In this document: positions 45,677 to 53,953 of the stretch, one piece after another
Layout: every line of letters begins with the position of its first letter
Position numbering within the stretch: the first letter of the stretch is position 1
Origin: JANPCX01 sp046049865
GTDB taxonomy: Bacteria; Pseudomonadota; Gammaproteobacteria; Burkholderiales; Burkholderiaceae_C
Length of the DNA: 64,000 bases
Direction: 5' to 3'
Assembly (NCBI GenBank): GCA_046049865.1
Contig: JBJOQO010000003.1
Coordinates: forward strand, 1 to 64,000
The notes under the pieces: model-generated
The model's input: only the letters and a program-made list of their open reading frames with translations
What the model was told of the DNA's origin: nothing
The model's database searches: none
Translations under genes and position numbers: made by a program

Positions 45677-46915
45677 ATGACTTCCAGCACGGATCCATCA
45701 AAGAGTTACCCGTTGACCGACGAGGTCAGGCAAGCGTTGGCTATCACCCAACGTGGCTGTGAAGAGTTGCTTCCGCTGCCCGAGTGGCAAAACAAACTCG
45801 CGCGCTCGGCAGCGCTGGGGGTGCCGCTTCGTATCAAGTTTGGCCTGGACCCCACCGCGCCGGATTTGCACCTGGGCCACACGGTGGTGTTCAACAAAAT
45901 GCGCCAGCTGCAAGATTTGGGGCACACCGTGATTCCTTTGATTGGCGACTTCACCTCCATGATTGGTGACCCGTCGGGGCGCAACGCGACCCGACCGCCA
46001 CTCACGCGCGAACAAATCGAAGCCAACGCCCAGACCTATTTCAATCAAATCAGTTTGGTGCTTGACATCGATCGCGCCGAGGTTCGCTACAACAGCGAGT
46101 GGTGCGATGCGCTCGGTGCTCGCGGCATGATTCAGCTGGCTGCACAGTACACCGTGGCCCGCATGATGGAGCGCGACGATTTCTCCAAGCGTTTTTCCAG
46201 CAACACACCTATCTCTGTCCACGAGTTTTTGTACCCCCTGGTGCAAGGCTACGACTCAGTGGCCCTGAAAAGCGATTTGGAATTGGGCGGTACCGACCAA
46301 AAATTCAACCTGCTGATGGGGCGCCATCTGCAACAAGAAAAAGGGCAGGAGCCGCAGTGCATCTTGACCATGCCCTTGTTAGAGGGCCTGGACGGTGTGG
46401 AAAAAATGTCCAAAAGCAAGGGCAATACCATCGGCATCACGGAAGCCCCCAACGACATGTTTGCCAAGGTGCTGTCCATCAGCGACGACCTGATGTGGCG
46501 CTGGTTCCCGTTGTTGAGTTTTCGCAGTGAAGGTGACGTTGCGGAGTTAAAAGCCGAGGTCATGCTCGGGCGTAACCCCAAAGACGCCAAGGTGATGCTG
46601 GCCAAAGAAATCACCGCGCGCTTTCACAGCCAAGCTGCTGCTGATGCCGCAGAGCAAGACTTCATCAACCGATCCCAGGGCGGCATTCCAACCGACATTC
46701 CCGAGGTGCACCTGACCGGCTCGCCGCTGGGCATAGGCGCTGTGCTCAAACAGGCTAATTTGGCGCCATCCAGCAGCGAAGCATTGCGCTTGGTAGATGG
46801 CGGTGGCGTCCGCATTGATGGCGCGGTCGTCAGCGATCGTGGCCTGCGTTTGGGTGCGGGAAGTTATGTGGTTCAAGTGGGCAAACGCAAGTTTGCGCGG
46901 GTGGTGCTGGCCTGA
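45677..46915 (+). CDS. tyrS: Tyrosyl-tRNA synthetase
   Basis: Charges tRNA-Tyr, 412 residues, of the bacterial subtype with KMSKS rather than KFGKS (TyrZ-like). The start MTSSTDPSKSYPL is chosen because the longer frame adds an unrelated 21-residue stretch. The HIGH-type motif is H65-L-G-H68 in DLHLGHTVVFNK and KMSKS spans residues 243-247 in VEKMSKSKGN. The tyrosine pocket includes GFDPTAP-like GLDPTAPDLH and the DLELGGTDQKFNLLMGR block. A C-terminal S4 RNA-binding domain begins near RLVDGGGVRIDG. dtd overlaps its stop by one base. Confidence 0.95.
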   Translation: MTSSTDPSKSYPLTDEVRQALAITQRGCEELLPLPEWQNKLARSAALGVPLRIKFGLDPTAPDLHLGHTVVFNKMRQLQDLGHTVIPLIGDFTSMIGDPSGRNATRPPLTREQIEANAQTYFNQISLVLDIDRAEVRYNSEWCDALGARGMIQLAAQYTVARMMERDDFSKRFSSNTPISVHEFLYPLVQGYDSVALKSDLELGGTDQKFNLLMGRHLQQEKGQEPQCILTMPLLEGLDGVEKMSKSKGNTIGITEAPNDMFAKVLSISDDLMWRWFPLLSFRSEGDVAELKAEVMLGRNPKDAKVMLAKEITARFHSQAAADAAEQDFINRSQGGIPTDIPEVHLTGSPLGIGAVLKQANLAPSSSEALRLVDGGGVRIDGAVVSDRGLRLGAGSYVVQVGKRKFARVVLA

Positions 46916-47364
46916 TGATTGCGCTGATTCAGCGCGTCGCACAGGCCCGCGTGGAGGTGCAAAACCAAACCATCGGTCAAATTGGCCCTGGTTTGCTGGT
47001 TCTGGTGTGTGCAGAGCCTTTGGATACCGAGGCCATCGCCAACAAGCTTGTCGCCAAGTTGCTGAAGTTGCGCATCTTCAACGACGAACAAGGCAAGATG
47101 AATCGAAGCGTCGTGGATGTGCAGGGCGGGCTGCTGATCGTCAGTCAGTTCACTTTGGTGGCTGATGCAAGCAGTGGCAACCGCCCCAGTTTTACCGGGG
47201 CGGCACCGGCTTTGCTCGGGCAAACGCTGTATGAACGTGTGGTGGCTCGCGCACGCATCCAACATTCACCTGTTGCTACCGGGCAGTTTGGTGCTGACAT
47301 GCAGGTTCATTTGGTGAACGATGGGCCCGTGACAATTCCGCTGATCATCAGGGCCGATCTCTAA
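46915..47364 (+). CDS. dtd: D-aminoacyl-tRNA deacylase
   Basis: Hydrolyses D-amino acids from mischarged tRNA, 149 residues. The two family signatures are present: VSQFTLVAD (the SQFTL motif) and the cross-dimer NDGPVT near the C-terminus. Its ATG shares one base with the tyrS stop (TGATG), and D-Tyr-tRNA is a classic DTD substrate, so the coupling with tyrS makes biological sense. Confidence 0.96.
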   Translation: MIALIQRVAQARVEVQNQTIGQIGPGLLVLVCAEPLDTEAIANKLVAKLLKLRIFNDEQGKMNRSVVDVQGGLLIVSQFTLVADASSGNRPSFTGAAPALLGQTLYERVVARARIQHSPVATGQFGADMQVHLVNDGPVTIPLIIRADL

Positions 47365-47400
47365 ATTAACCTGTTTATCCTGGCGGTTGGATACTGCCTG

Positions 47401-48517
47401 TCAGCGGCGGAACACGCCCTCAGCGCTCACGATGGACAGCTCAGAGAAGCGCAAACCGGTGTGGTCGGTCGGTGTGAAACTCACCTCCAGGCCACCAATG
47501 TCCACCTTGTTGAATGTTTCCAGCGCTTTCTTGATGTTGCTGCGGGTGATGTCATTGCCGCAGCGCTTCAATGCTGCTACGAGCACCTTGGCGGCGGCGA
47601 AGCCTTCCAGCATCTGCGGTGTCACCTCGGCAATCTTCTTTCGTTCGGCCAGTTGAGAAGCTTCTGCGGCCATGGCTACTTTGTAGGAGCGCGGGGAAGG
47701 AAACACCTGGCTCACAATCATGTTGGTGGCGTTGTCACCCATCGATTTGATAAAACCCGACGAGGCGTTGTTGGACAGCGTGGCGATGGTGGCTTTCGAG
47801 CCTGCTGCGCGTAATGCTTTTACACCATCAGCCACCGCAGTGCCCGTACCAATGAAAATCACAGAAAGTGGTTTGGCGGCTGCCACTTTCGCTGCAATGG
47901 CCTTGAAATCGGGCGCTTTGCGATCAAAAAGTTCGTACGCAGCTGGTTGTTTTCCAAGTTCCTTGAACACTTTCAAAACGCCTGGAGCAACATCGGCTCC
48001 GAACGAATCGTTCACCTGAATCACGGCCACGGTTTCAGCTCCGGGGATCGACAGGTGGCGAGTGAGGTGCTCTGCCTCTTTTTGGTACGTGGCCCGCACG
48101 TTAAACACCCACGGATGCACCGGACTGTGCAGTGACATGGCTCCTGTAGAGGGCGCAATCAACGTGATGCCCGCATTGGACAGCAAGGGCATGATGGCCT
48201 CGGTGTGGGGTGTGCCACGCGTCAAAAACAACGCCATCACCTTGCTGTCGGCGATTAGTTTTTTTTGCATTCTCGGCGGCCAACGCCGGGTCGAATTTGT
48301 CGTCCATCGACACCAATTCAATCTTCTGCCCATTGACGCCGCCTTGCGCATTGATGTGATCAAGGTACAGCTGAGCGCCAGTTGCGGTTTCTTTGACGCT
48401 TGATGCGGCGGTACCCGAGTACCTAGCGGTTTTTCCGACCTTGATTTGCGCCCAAACGGGTGCCTGATACGCCGCTGAAACGATGGCCAACGCGGCCAGC
48501 TTCAGTGAGAGTTTCAA
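47401..48517 (-). pseudogene. Liv-type ABC substrate-binding protein, frameshifted
   Basis: Periplasmic binding protein of the branched-chain-amino-acid (LivK-like) class, broken into two frames. The N-terminal part has a signal peptide (LKLSLKLAALAIVSAAYQAP) and IKVGKTARYSGTAASSVKET. It runs to GQKIELVSMDDKFDPALAAE, then hits an A8 run on the minus strand (T8 at 48259-48266), and the frame continues to LIADSKVMALFLTRGTPHTE in the next phase. One A fewer would restore a continuous protein of about 370 residues with AVIQVNDSFGADVAPG and SVIFIGTGTAVADGV. A TTG start at 48517 with GAGGA upstream is proposed. It is either a true frameshift or a sequence error in a homopolymer. No transporter partner genes are adjacent. 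Confidence 0.8.
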
Positions 48518-48714
48518 GTTCAAGTCCTCGTTGGAGTGATCCCAGACCATGTCGCTGATTTCGCGGCATGGTCTTTGCTGCTGCTTAATTTTTACAAGCA
48601 GCACTGTGCCGCGCACCCATTGGTTTTAACCCGTTACCTTGAGTGATCGGAATATTTAACGTGATATTCAATGGGCACCGCTAGGATTCGGACAGTAACA
48701 AGTCGAGGGTAAAG

Positions 48715-49485
48715 ATGGCGTTGATGATGTTGGTCGGTTCAATTGCGGGTGTGCTGTCTGGGCTGTTGGGTATTGGTGGCGGGCTTGTGTTGGTGCCAAG
48801 TTTGCTGTTGTTGCAACACACCCAGGGTTCCGAGGCAACGGCAGTGGCATTGGCCACATCGCTGGCCAGCATTGCATTCACTGGGGCGTGGTCGGCGTAT
48901 CAGCAACATCGCCTTGGCAATGTTGATTTGGACAAGGTGAAGAAGCTCTCTGTAGGTGTGGCATTTGGTGCCATTTTTGGAGGGTTCACGGCGGCGCTGA
49001 TGCCGGGATCGGTTCTTAAAGTGATTTTTTGCATTTTTGCTACCTATGTGGCGGTTCAGATGTTGTTGGCGGTCCAACCGCGATTGAACATCGAGTTCAC
49101 AAACCGAACAGCCGCTGGGGCGGGGTTGGCAACCGGGGCGCTTTCTAGCTGGGTGGGCATTGGTGGTGGAACCATCGTGGTGCCCTTCTTGACCTCGACC
49201 GGCGAGTCGGTCAAAAAGGCCATCGGGATTTCATCGGCGGTGGGTGTGCCTGTTGCTGTTTTTGCCAGCCTTGGATTTGCGTGGAGTGCGTGGCGCTCGG
49301 GCGTCGATGCGCCGGGGCGTTTGGGGTTCATTGATTGGACCGCATTGATCAGCCTTGTGCCCGCATCTCTGGTGGGTTCTTTTGTGGGCGTTCGTTTGGG
49401 CACGCGTATCAGCGCCCTCTTACTCAAAAAGATATTCGCAGTCATTTTGTTGCTTAGCGCTGCGAAACTTTTGTTCTCGATTTGA
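48715..49485 (+). CDS. TauE/SafE-family membrane permease
   Basis: A 256-residue polytopic protein with about eight transmembrane helices, of the TauE/SafE (DUF81) family that exports or imports small anions such as sulfite, sulfoacetate or sulfonates. The duplicated family signature appears as GLLGIGGGLVLVPSLLLL near the N-terminus and SSWVGIGGGTIVVPFL in the middle. The substrate is unknown. It is divergent from the frameshifted binding protein gene and 55 bp upstream of the carbonic-anhydrase-like gene. Confidence 0.9.
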   Translation: MALMMLVGSIAGVLSGLLGIGGGLVLVPSLLLLQHTQGSEATAVALATSLASIAFTGAWSAYQQHRLGNVDLDKVKKLSVGVAFGAIFGGFTAALMPGSVLKVIFCIFATYVAVQMLLAVQPRLNIEFTNRTAAGAGLATGALSSWVGIGGGTIVVPFLTSTGESVKKAIGISSAVGVPVAVFASLGFAWSAWRSGVDAPGRLGFIDWTALISLVPASLVGSFVGVRLGTRISALLLKKIFAVILLLSAAKLLFSI

Positions 49486-49540
49486 GTGTTTTTCCCGTAC
49501 CGATTCAAAACAGCAATCACTGCAAAACATCAAGGAGGAA

Positions 49541-50129
49541 ATGATGGCAACCGAAGCATCGACCGTGGTCCAACTGCGCCGCAGACAAACTGACGCTCAT
49601 CCCAAGCACCTGTTGCCTTTCAAGGGCCAATTCCCGCATGTGCCGACTTCGGCGTGGGTGTCTCCCAGCGCCGTGATCATCGGGGACGTGGATTTGGGTG
49701 AAAAGCGCTTCGGTGTGGCCTGGGGCTGTGGTTCGATGTGACGGTGCCAAGGTCACCATTGGCGCGCAAAGCAACGTTCAGGATTTGTGTTGTTTGCATG
49801 CCTGCCCCTACGACCATGGCGGCACCGATCTGGTGATTGGTGACCGGGTCACGGTCGGGCACAGGGCCATCATTCATGGCTGCACCATCGGGGACGAAAT
49901 ATTGATTGGCTGCGGAGCTATTGTGTTGGACGGCGCTGTGATTCAACCACGTGTCATGGTGGCAGCGGGTTCACTGGTTCCCTCCAACAAAGTGCTGGAA
50001 TCCGGCTGGTTGTACATGGGGTCACTGGTCAAACAGGTGCGGCCACTGACTGAGAATGAACTATCTCATCTGGGCCATTCCGCGGAGCACTACGTGGAGC
50101 TTGCTCATGCCCACCAGGACAGCGTTTGA
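49541..50129 (+). pseudogene. Gamma-carbonic-anhydrase-like hexapeptide protein, frameshifted
   Basis: Left-handed beta-helix protein of the gamma-carbonic-anhydrase/YrdA family. The start is clear (AAGGAGG three bases before ATGATGGC). The first frame reads through the N-terminus to VSPSAVIIGDVDLGE, then runs out at WGCGSM-stop. The second frame continues as SASVWPGAVVRCDGAKVTIG, DLCCLHACPYDHGG and GHRAIIHGCTIGDEILIGCG to a normal end. The join is at GAAAAGC (A4, 49701-49704); with one A fewer the protein would be continuous, about 195 residues. The metal-binding histidine region (VGHRAIIHGC) survives in the second frame. A bidirectional terminator follows. Confidence 0.82.
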
Positions 50130-50153
50130 TCTGTGAGTGAGCGCGCTGCAGGC

Positions 50154-50182
50154 AAAAAAGCCACCCTAGGGTGGCTTTTTTT
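50154..50182. terminator. Bidirectional Rho-independent terminator
   Basis: Perfect 12-bp palindrome AAAAGCCACCCT/AGGGTGGCTTTT (50156-50179) with A and T flanks. It lies between the convergent carbonic-anhydrase-like gene and the Bug receptor gene, so it can serve both. Confidence 0.88.
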
Positions 50183-50210
50183 GTGAGCGAGGGACTAAAA
50201 ATCCAGTGAA

Positions 50211-51182
50211 TCAGTCTGCGTATTGCCCTGCGGCCTTGATGACGGGGCCCAGTTTGTTGATTTGAGCCTCCACAAACTTTTTGTGCTCAACCATGTTCAC
50301 GCGGGCATCGGTCACTACCACAGCACCCAAGGCTTCTTGGCGCTTCATGAACTCAGGGTCTTTCAGTGAAGTTTTCAAAGCGGCGTTGATTTTGTCCATC
50401 ACCGGCTTGGGCATCCCTTTGGGCCCATAAAGTGCATGCCAAATCGTGACATCGAATCCTTTCAAACCCAACTCGTCCAAGGTAGGTAATTTGGCCAAAG
50501 CAGGTGTGGTCAGACGTTTCGTGGTGGTGACCGCATAGGCCTTGACTTTGCCGGCTTCGATTTGACTTGAGGTGTTGGTCGACTGGTCACACATCAAATC
50601 GACTTGGCCGCCCAATAAATCGGTCATGGCCGGGCCGGTGCCTTTGTAGGGTACGGTGGTCATGTCGATTTGGACCGTGCTTTGGAACATCAAACCGCAC
50701 AAGTGAGAAGCTGAACCCAGGCCCGCATTGGCCAGGTTGATCTTGCCTTTGTTGGCGTCCATCCACTTCAGGAGTTCGGCGTAGTTATTGGCGGGCAATG
50801 ATGGTTTTCCGATCAAGGTCATAGGCACTTCGTTGATCATGCCCAGATACTCGAAGTCTTCCAATGTTTTGTAAGGGAGCGCGCGATACAGGGCTGGTGC
50901 GGTTGCCATGCCGGAGTGAGCCAAAAGCAAGGTGTAGCCATCATTCCCCGCTTTGGCGACGCGACCTGCTCCCAAGGTTCCACCCGCGCCGGCCACGTTT
51001 TCGATGATGATGGGCTGGTTGTTCATGTGCTTGCGTATCGCTTCGCCGAAATCACGCGCTACTTTGTCGGTCGGGCCACCGGCGGCAAACGGCACGATGA
51101 TGGTGATGGGTTTCTCAGGGTATTGCTGGGCCATGGCGGCAGAACCCAAGATGGCGGCCGTGGCCAAAAGCAGTCGTTTCAT
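50211..51182 (-). CDS. Bug/TctC-type tripartite tricarboxylate receptor
   Basis: Periplasmic binding protein of the TctC/Bug family, 323 residues, typical of Burkholderiales. The start MKRLLLATAAILGSAAMA (signal peptide, cleavage near AMA-QQ) has AAGGAG seven bases upstream; the longer frame is rejected. The conserved opening is YPEKPITIIVPFAAGGPTD and the ligand loop is PYKGTGPAMTDLLGGQVDLM. The ligand, a carboxylic acid, is unknown and no tctAB membrane genes are adjacent. It lies at the 3' end of the liv and ligase cluster. Confidence 0.92.
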   Translation of the reverse strand: MKRLLLATAAILGSAAMAQQYPEKPITIIVPFAAGGPTDKVARDFGEAIRKHMNNQPIIIENVAGAGGTLGAGRVAKAGNDGYTLLLAHSGMATAPALYRALPYKTLEDFEYLGMINEVPMTLIGKPSLPANNYAELLKWMDANKGKINLANAGLGSASHLCGLMFQSTVQIDMTTVPYKGTGPAMTDLLGGQVDLMCDQSTNTSSQIEAGKVKAYAVTTTKRLTTPALAKLPTLDELGLKGFDVTIWHALYGPKGMPKPVMDKINAALKTSLKDPEFMKRQEALGAVVVTDARVNMVEHKKFVEAQINKLGPVIKAAGQYAD

Positions 51183-51346
51183 GGTGGAACTCCTTGTTAA
51201 TAGCGGTCGCTGATTGGATGTTTGTGGCACCGACCCGTAACGCAGCGTGCGTGCCCAATGGAGCCGGTGTTGACACATTGTGAAGCTGCGGAGATGGGTG
51301 CGGGTCACGGAAACTACTTAGTTGACAACGTTTTTTTCGAGCGTGC

Positions 51347-52642
51347 TTAGCCCACCGGCCGCTGATCGACCACCACTTTGCCGTCATTGGGCAAACTACC
51401 CAATTGGCTGAACTGAACTTCCCCTCGAAGCTTGGTGACTTCGCGCATGCTGGTAATTAATTGTTCGCTTAAGCGAGCCTTGGTACCCTGTGCCAAGGCT
51501 GCGGTTTCCACCCAAAGTGTCATGCGGTCTTGAGCCGTTTCGCTGTCCACCACCAAACGGGCGCGTTGCACCTCGGGGTGGCGGCTGGCGATGGCGGCCA
51601 CTTGGGAGGGGTGCACAAACATGCCGCGTACTTTGGCGGTTTGGTCAGCGCGGCCAAGCCAGCCGCGGATTCGGGTATTGCTGCGGCCGGTCGGGCAGGG
51701 GCCGGGCAGTACAGCAGACAAATCGCCTGTGCCAAAACGAATCAAGGGGTAGTCGGGGTTCAGGGTGGTGACCACCACTTCGCCGACTTCGCCTTCGGGT
51801 ACGGGCTCGCCCGTTCCGGGGCGCACGATTTCCACAATCACCTCTTCATCCAGCACCAAACCTTCACGGGCCGATGTTTCGTAGGCGATCAATCCGAGGT
51901 CGGCCGTGGCGTAACACTGAAAGGCTTGTATACCGCGAGCGAGCAAGTCGTCGCGCAGGCTGGCGGGAAAGGCCTCACCGCTGACCAAGGCGTGTTGGAG
52001 CGAGGGCAAGGCTACACCCATGTCGGCCGCTTTGTCGAGAATGATTCTCAGAAAACTGGGGGTGCCGGTGTAGGCGTTGGGCTGCAAGGTTCGTATCGCC
52101 TGCACCTGTTGCTCCGTTTGCCCCGTGCCGGCGGGGAACACTGTGCAACCCAGTGCATGGGCGCCGGTTTCCATCATGGAGCCTGCGGGGGTGAAGTGGT
52201 AGCTGAACGCGTTGTGGACCAAGTCGCCCGCACGAAAACCCGCCGCAAACAGGGCTCGCGCGATGCGCCAGTAGTTGGGGGCGCGGCCTTCGGGCTCATG
52301 GATGAGGCCGGGTGAGGCAAACACCCGCAAGGGGCGCTGAGTTTGTAGGGAGGCGCGTCCCCAACTGACCGCCGAGAAGCCACCGAACACGTCATGCGGA
52401 GCACTGGCGTGTTGACTCTCCATCAATTCGTGCTTGCGCACCACGGGCAATTTCGCCAGGGCGGCACGGGTGTTGATGTTTTCGGTGTGCAGGCCATGAA
52501 AACGGTGTTGATAGGCGGGGGCGTGCTGTTTGGCATGCTGGACCTGTTTGGCCAGACGCTGCATCAACGCCGCTTCACGCTCTTCGGGGGAGCGGGTCTC
52601 TAGCAGGTCGTAGTAGTCGCTTGGGTTCAGTGCGGGTGTCAT
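51347..52642 (-). CDS. PaaK-like AMP-binding acyl-CoA ligase
   Basis: Adenylate-forming ligase resembling phenylacetate-CoA ligases, 431 residues, likely activating an aromatic or other carboxylate to a CoA thioester. The start MTPALNPSDYYDLLETRS is typical of the family. Visible blocks are HNAFSYHFTPAGSMMETG, NAYTGTPSFLRIILDKA, the substrate/ATP segment CYATADLGLIAYET, DYPLIRFGTGDLS and the hinge GRADQTAKVRGMFVHPSQV. The canonical SSGTTG loop is replaced by a degenerate segment, as in some PaaK paralogues. It follows the 97-aa gene with a nine-base gap. Confidence 0.88.
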   Translation of the reverse strand: MTPALNPSDYYDLLETRSPEEREAALMQRLAKQVQHAKQHAPAYQHRFHGLHTENINTRAALAKLPVVRKHELMESQHASAPHDVFGGFSAVSWGRASLQTQRPLRVFASPGLIHEPEGRAPNYWRIARALFAAGFRAGDLVHNAFSYHFTPAGSMMETGAHALGCTVFPAGTGQTEQQVQAIRTLQPNAYTGTPSFLRIILDKAADMGVALPSLQHALVSGEAFPASLRDDLLARGIQAFQCYATADLGLIAYETSAREGLVLDEEVIVEIVRPGTGEPVPEGEVGEVVVTTLNPDYPLIRFGTGDLSAVLPGPCPTGRSNTRIRGWLGRADQTAKVRGMFVHPSQVAAIASRHPEVQRARLVVDSETAQDRMTLWVETAALAQGTKARLSEQLITSMREVTKLRGEVQFSQLGSLPNDGKVVVDQRPVG

Positions 52643-52657
52643 GGTCAACGGGCCTCT

Positions 52658-52951
52658 TCAATCTTCGTCGACCCAGCGCAACAACCGGCGTTTGATGTCG
52701 TCTTGCAGTTTGCGAACGTCGGCACTGCTTTTTAGGGTTTGAACATCCCACTCGCTGCGCTGCGAGCGGCGTCTGGCGATGCGTGCGGTGATCGCATCGT
52801 CCTGTACGTGAAGGTCTAGCACGGCAACACCTTGAAGCTCAAAACCCGAGCCCTTTTCAGTCAGTACCCGCAAATCGCGCACATGCCGCTTGAGTTGCTG
52901 CAAGGCGTCAACGGGTTTGAAGGACGGCAGGGCGAAAAAGTCGTCGACCAT
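52658..52951 (-). CDS. 97-residue conserved protein of the liv cluster
   Basis: A small soluble protein of unknown function (97 residues) between livF and the PaaK-like ligase, with gaps of 11 and 15 bp. GGAG lies six bases before its ATG. The N-terminal VDDFFALPSFKPVDALQQLK is helical. The C-terminal half is strongly charged (RRRSQRSEW and KLQDDIKRRLLRW). The tight spacing suggests cotranscription with the transporter. No motif gives a function. Confidence 0.7.
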   Translation of the reverse strand: MVDDFFALPSFKPVDALQQLKRHVRDLRVLTEKGSGFELQGVAVLDLHVQDDAITARIARRRSQRSEWDVQTLKSSADVRKLQDDIKRRLLRWVDED

Positions 52952-52962
52952 GAACCACTCCG

Positions 52963-53778
52963 TCAGGCCAACCAGCGCTTGCGGCGCTTGTAGCTTTTGA
53001 CGTCTTTGAAACTCTTTTTGTCATCGCTGCTCTTGCCCATGCCGAGGTAGAACTCCTTCACATCTTCGTTCTCGCGCAAGCTGCTGGCCGCCCCGTCCAT
53101 CACGATGCGGCCGTTCTCCAAGATGTAGCCGTAGTCGGCATAACGCAGCGCCATGTGGGTGTTTTGTTCGGCGAGCAAGAAGGTGACCTTCTCGCGTTGG
53201 TTCAAGTCTTTCACGATCTCAAAAACCTCTTCCACGATTTGCGGTGCCAGGCCCATGCTGGGTTCGTCCAGCAACACCATGCGCGGGTTGGCCATCAGGG
53301 CGCGGCCAATGGCGCACATTTGTTGTTCGCCGCCCGAGGTGTAGGCCGCCTGCGAGGTGCGGCGTGTTTTGAGTCGGGGAAAGTAGTTGTAAACCTTCTC
53401 CAGTGTTTGTGCCACGGCGGCTTTTCCATCGCGCCGGGTGTAGGCGCCCGTCATCAGGTTCTCTTCCAAGGTCAGGTGAGCAAAACAGTGGCGGCCTTCC
53501 ATGACCTGAATGACACCGCGTTGCACCATGTCTGCGGTCGAGAGTTTTTCAATGCGCTCGCCACGCAGTTCAATCGACCCTTTGGTGACTTCACCCCGCT
53601 CGCCAGCCAGCAAGTTGCTCACCGCGCGCAGGGTGGTGGTTTTGCCCGCACCGTTGCCACCCAGCAGCGCCACCACGCCACCCTCGGGCACCTGCAGCGA
53701 GACGCCCTTGAGCACCAAGATGACATGGTTGTATATGACTTCAATGCCGTTGACGTTGAGGAGGATGTTGGCGCTCAT
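52963..53778 (-). CDS. livF: Liv-type ABC transporter ATP-binding protein LivF
   Basis: One of the two ATPases of a branched-chain-amino-acid-type importer, 271 residues. Walker A is LLGGNGAGKTTTLR, the signature motif is YTSGGEQQMCAIGRAL (a variant with SGGEQQ), and Walker B is RMVLLDEPSMGLAP. The H-loop is present in FLLAEQNTHMAL. A basic extra tail of about 30 residues (KKSFKDVKSYKRRKRWLA) is not seen in E. coli LivF. It is separated from the binding protein gene by a 175-bp gap carrying an inverted repeat. Confidence 0.94.
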   Translation of the reverse strand: MSANILLNVNGIEVIYNHVILVLKGVSLQVPEGGVVALLGGNGAGKTTTLRAVSNLLAGERGEVTKGSIELRGERIEKLSTADMVQRGVIQVMEGRHCFAHLTLEENLMTGAYTRRDGKAAVAQTLEKVYNYFPRLKTRRTSQAAYTSGGEQQMCAIGRALMANPRMVLLDEPSMGLAPQIVEEVFEIVKDLNQREKVTFLLAEQNTHMALRYADYGYILENGRIVMDGAASSLRENEDVKEFYLGMGKSSDDKKSFKDVKSYKRRKRWLA

Positions 53779-53806
53779 GCGTGACCCACCAAATTAAATT
53801 CAAACA

Positions 53807-53904
53807 CCGTCATTCCCGCGCAGGCGGGAATCCAGTGCGGTGCAGAGAAATCGAGGTGATGCTCGGCCCACACCGCTGGATTCCCGCCTGCGCGGGAATG
53901 ACGG
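53807..53904. repeat. 29-bp inverted repeat, dRS3/REP-like
   Basis: Arms 53807-53835 and 53876-53904 are perfectly complementary over 29 bp and enclose a 40-bp loop. The core ATTCCCGCGCAGGCGGGAAT resembles the Neisseria dRS3 pattern ATTCCC-N8-GGGAAT. It lies in the livF/binding-protein gap and would form a strong mRNA hairpin. Confidence 0.88.
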
Positions 53905-53953
53905 GCTTGGCTTGGCATCACCACAGTTCGCTTTGAAGTTTCTTTGCTGTGGG

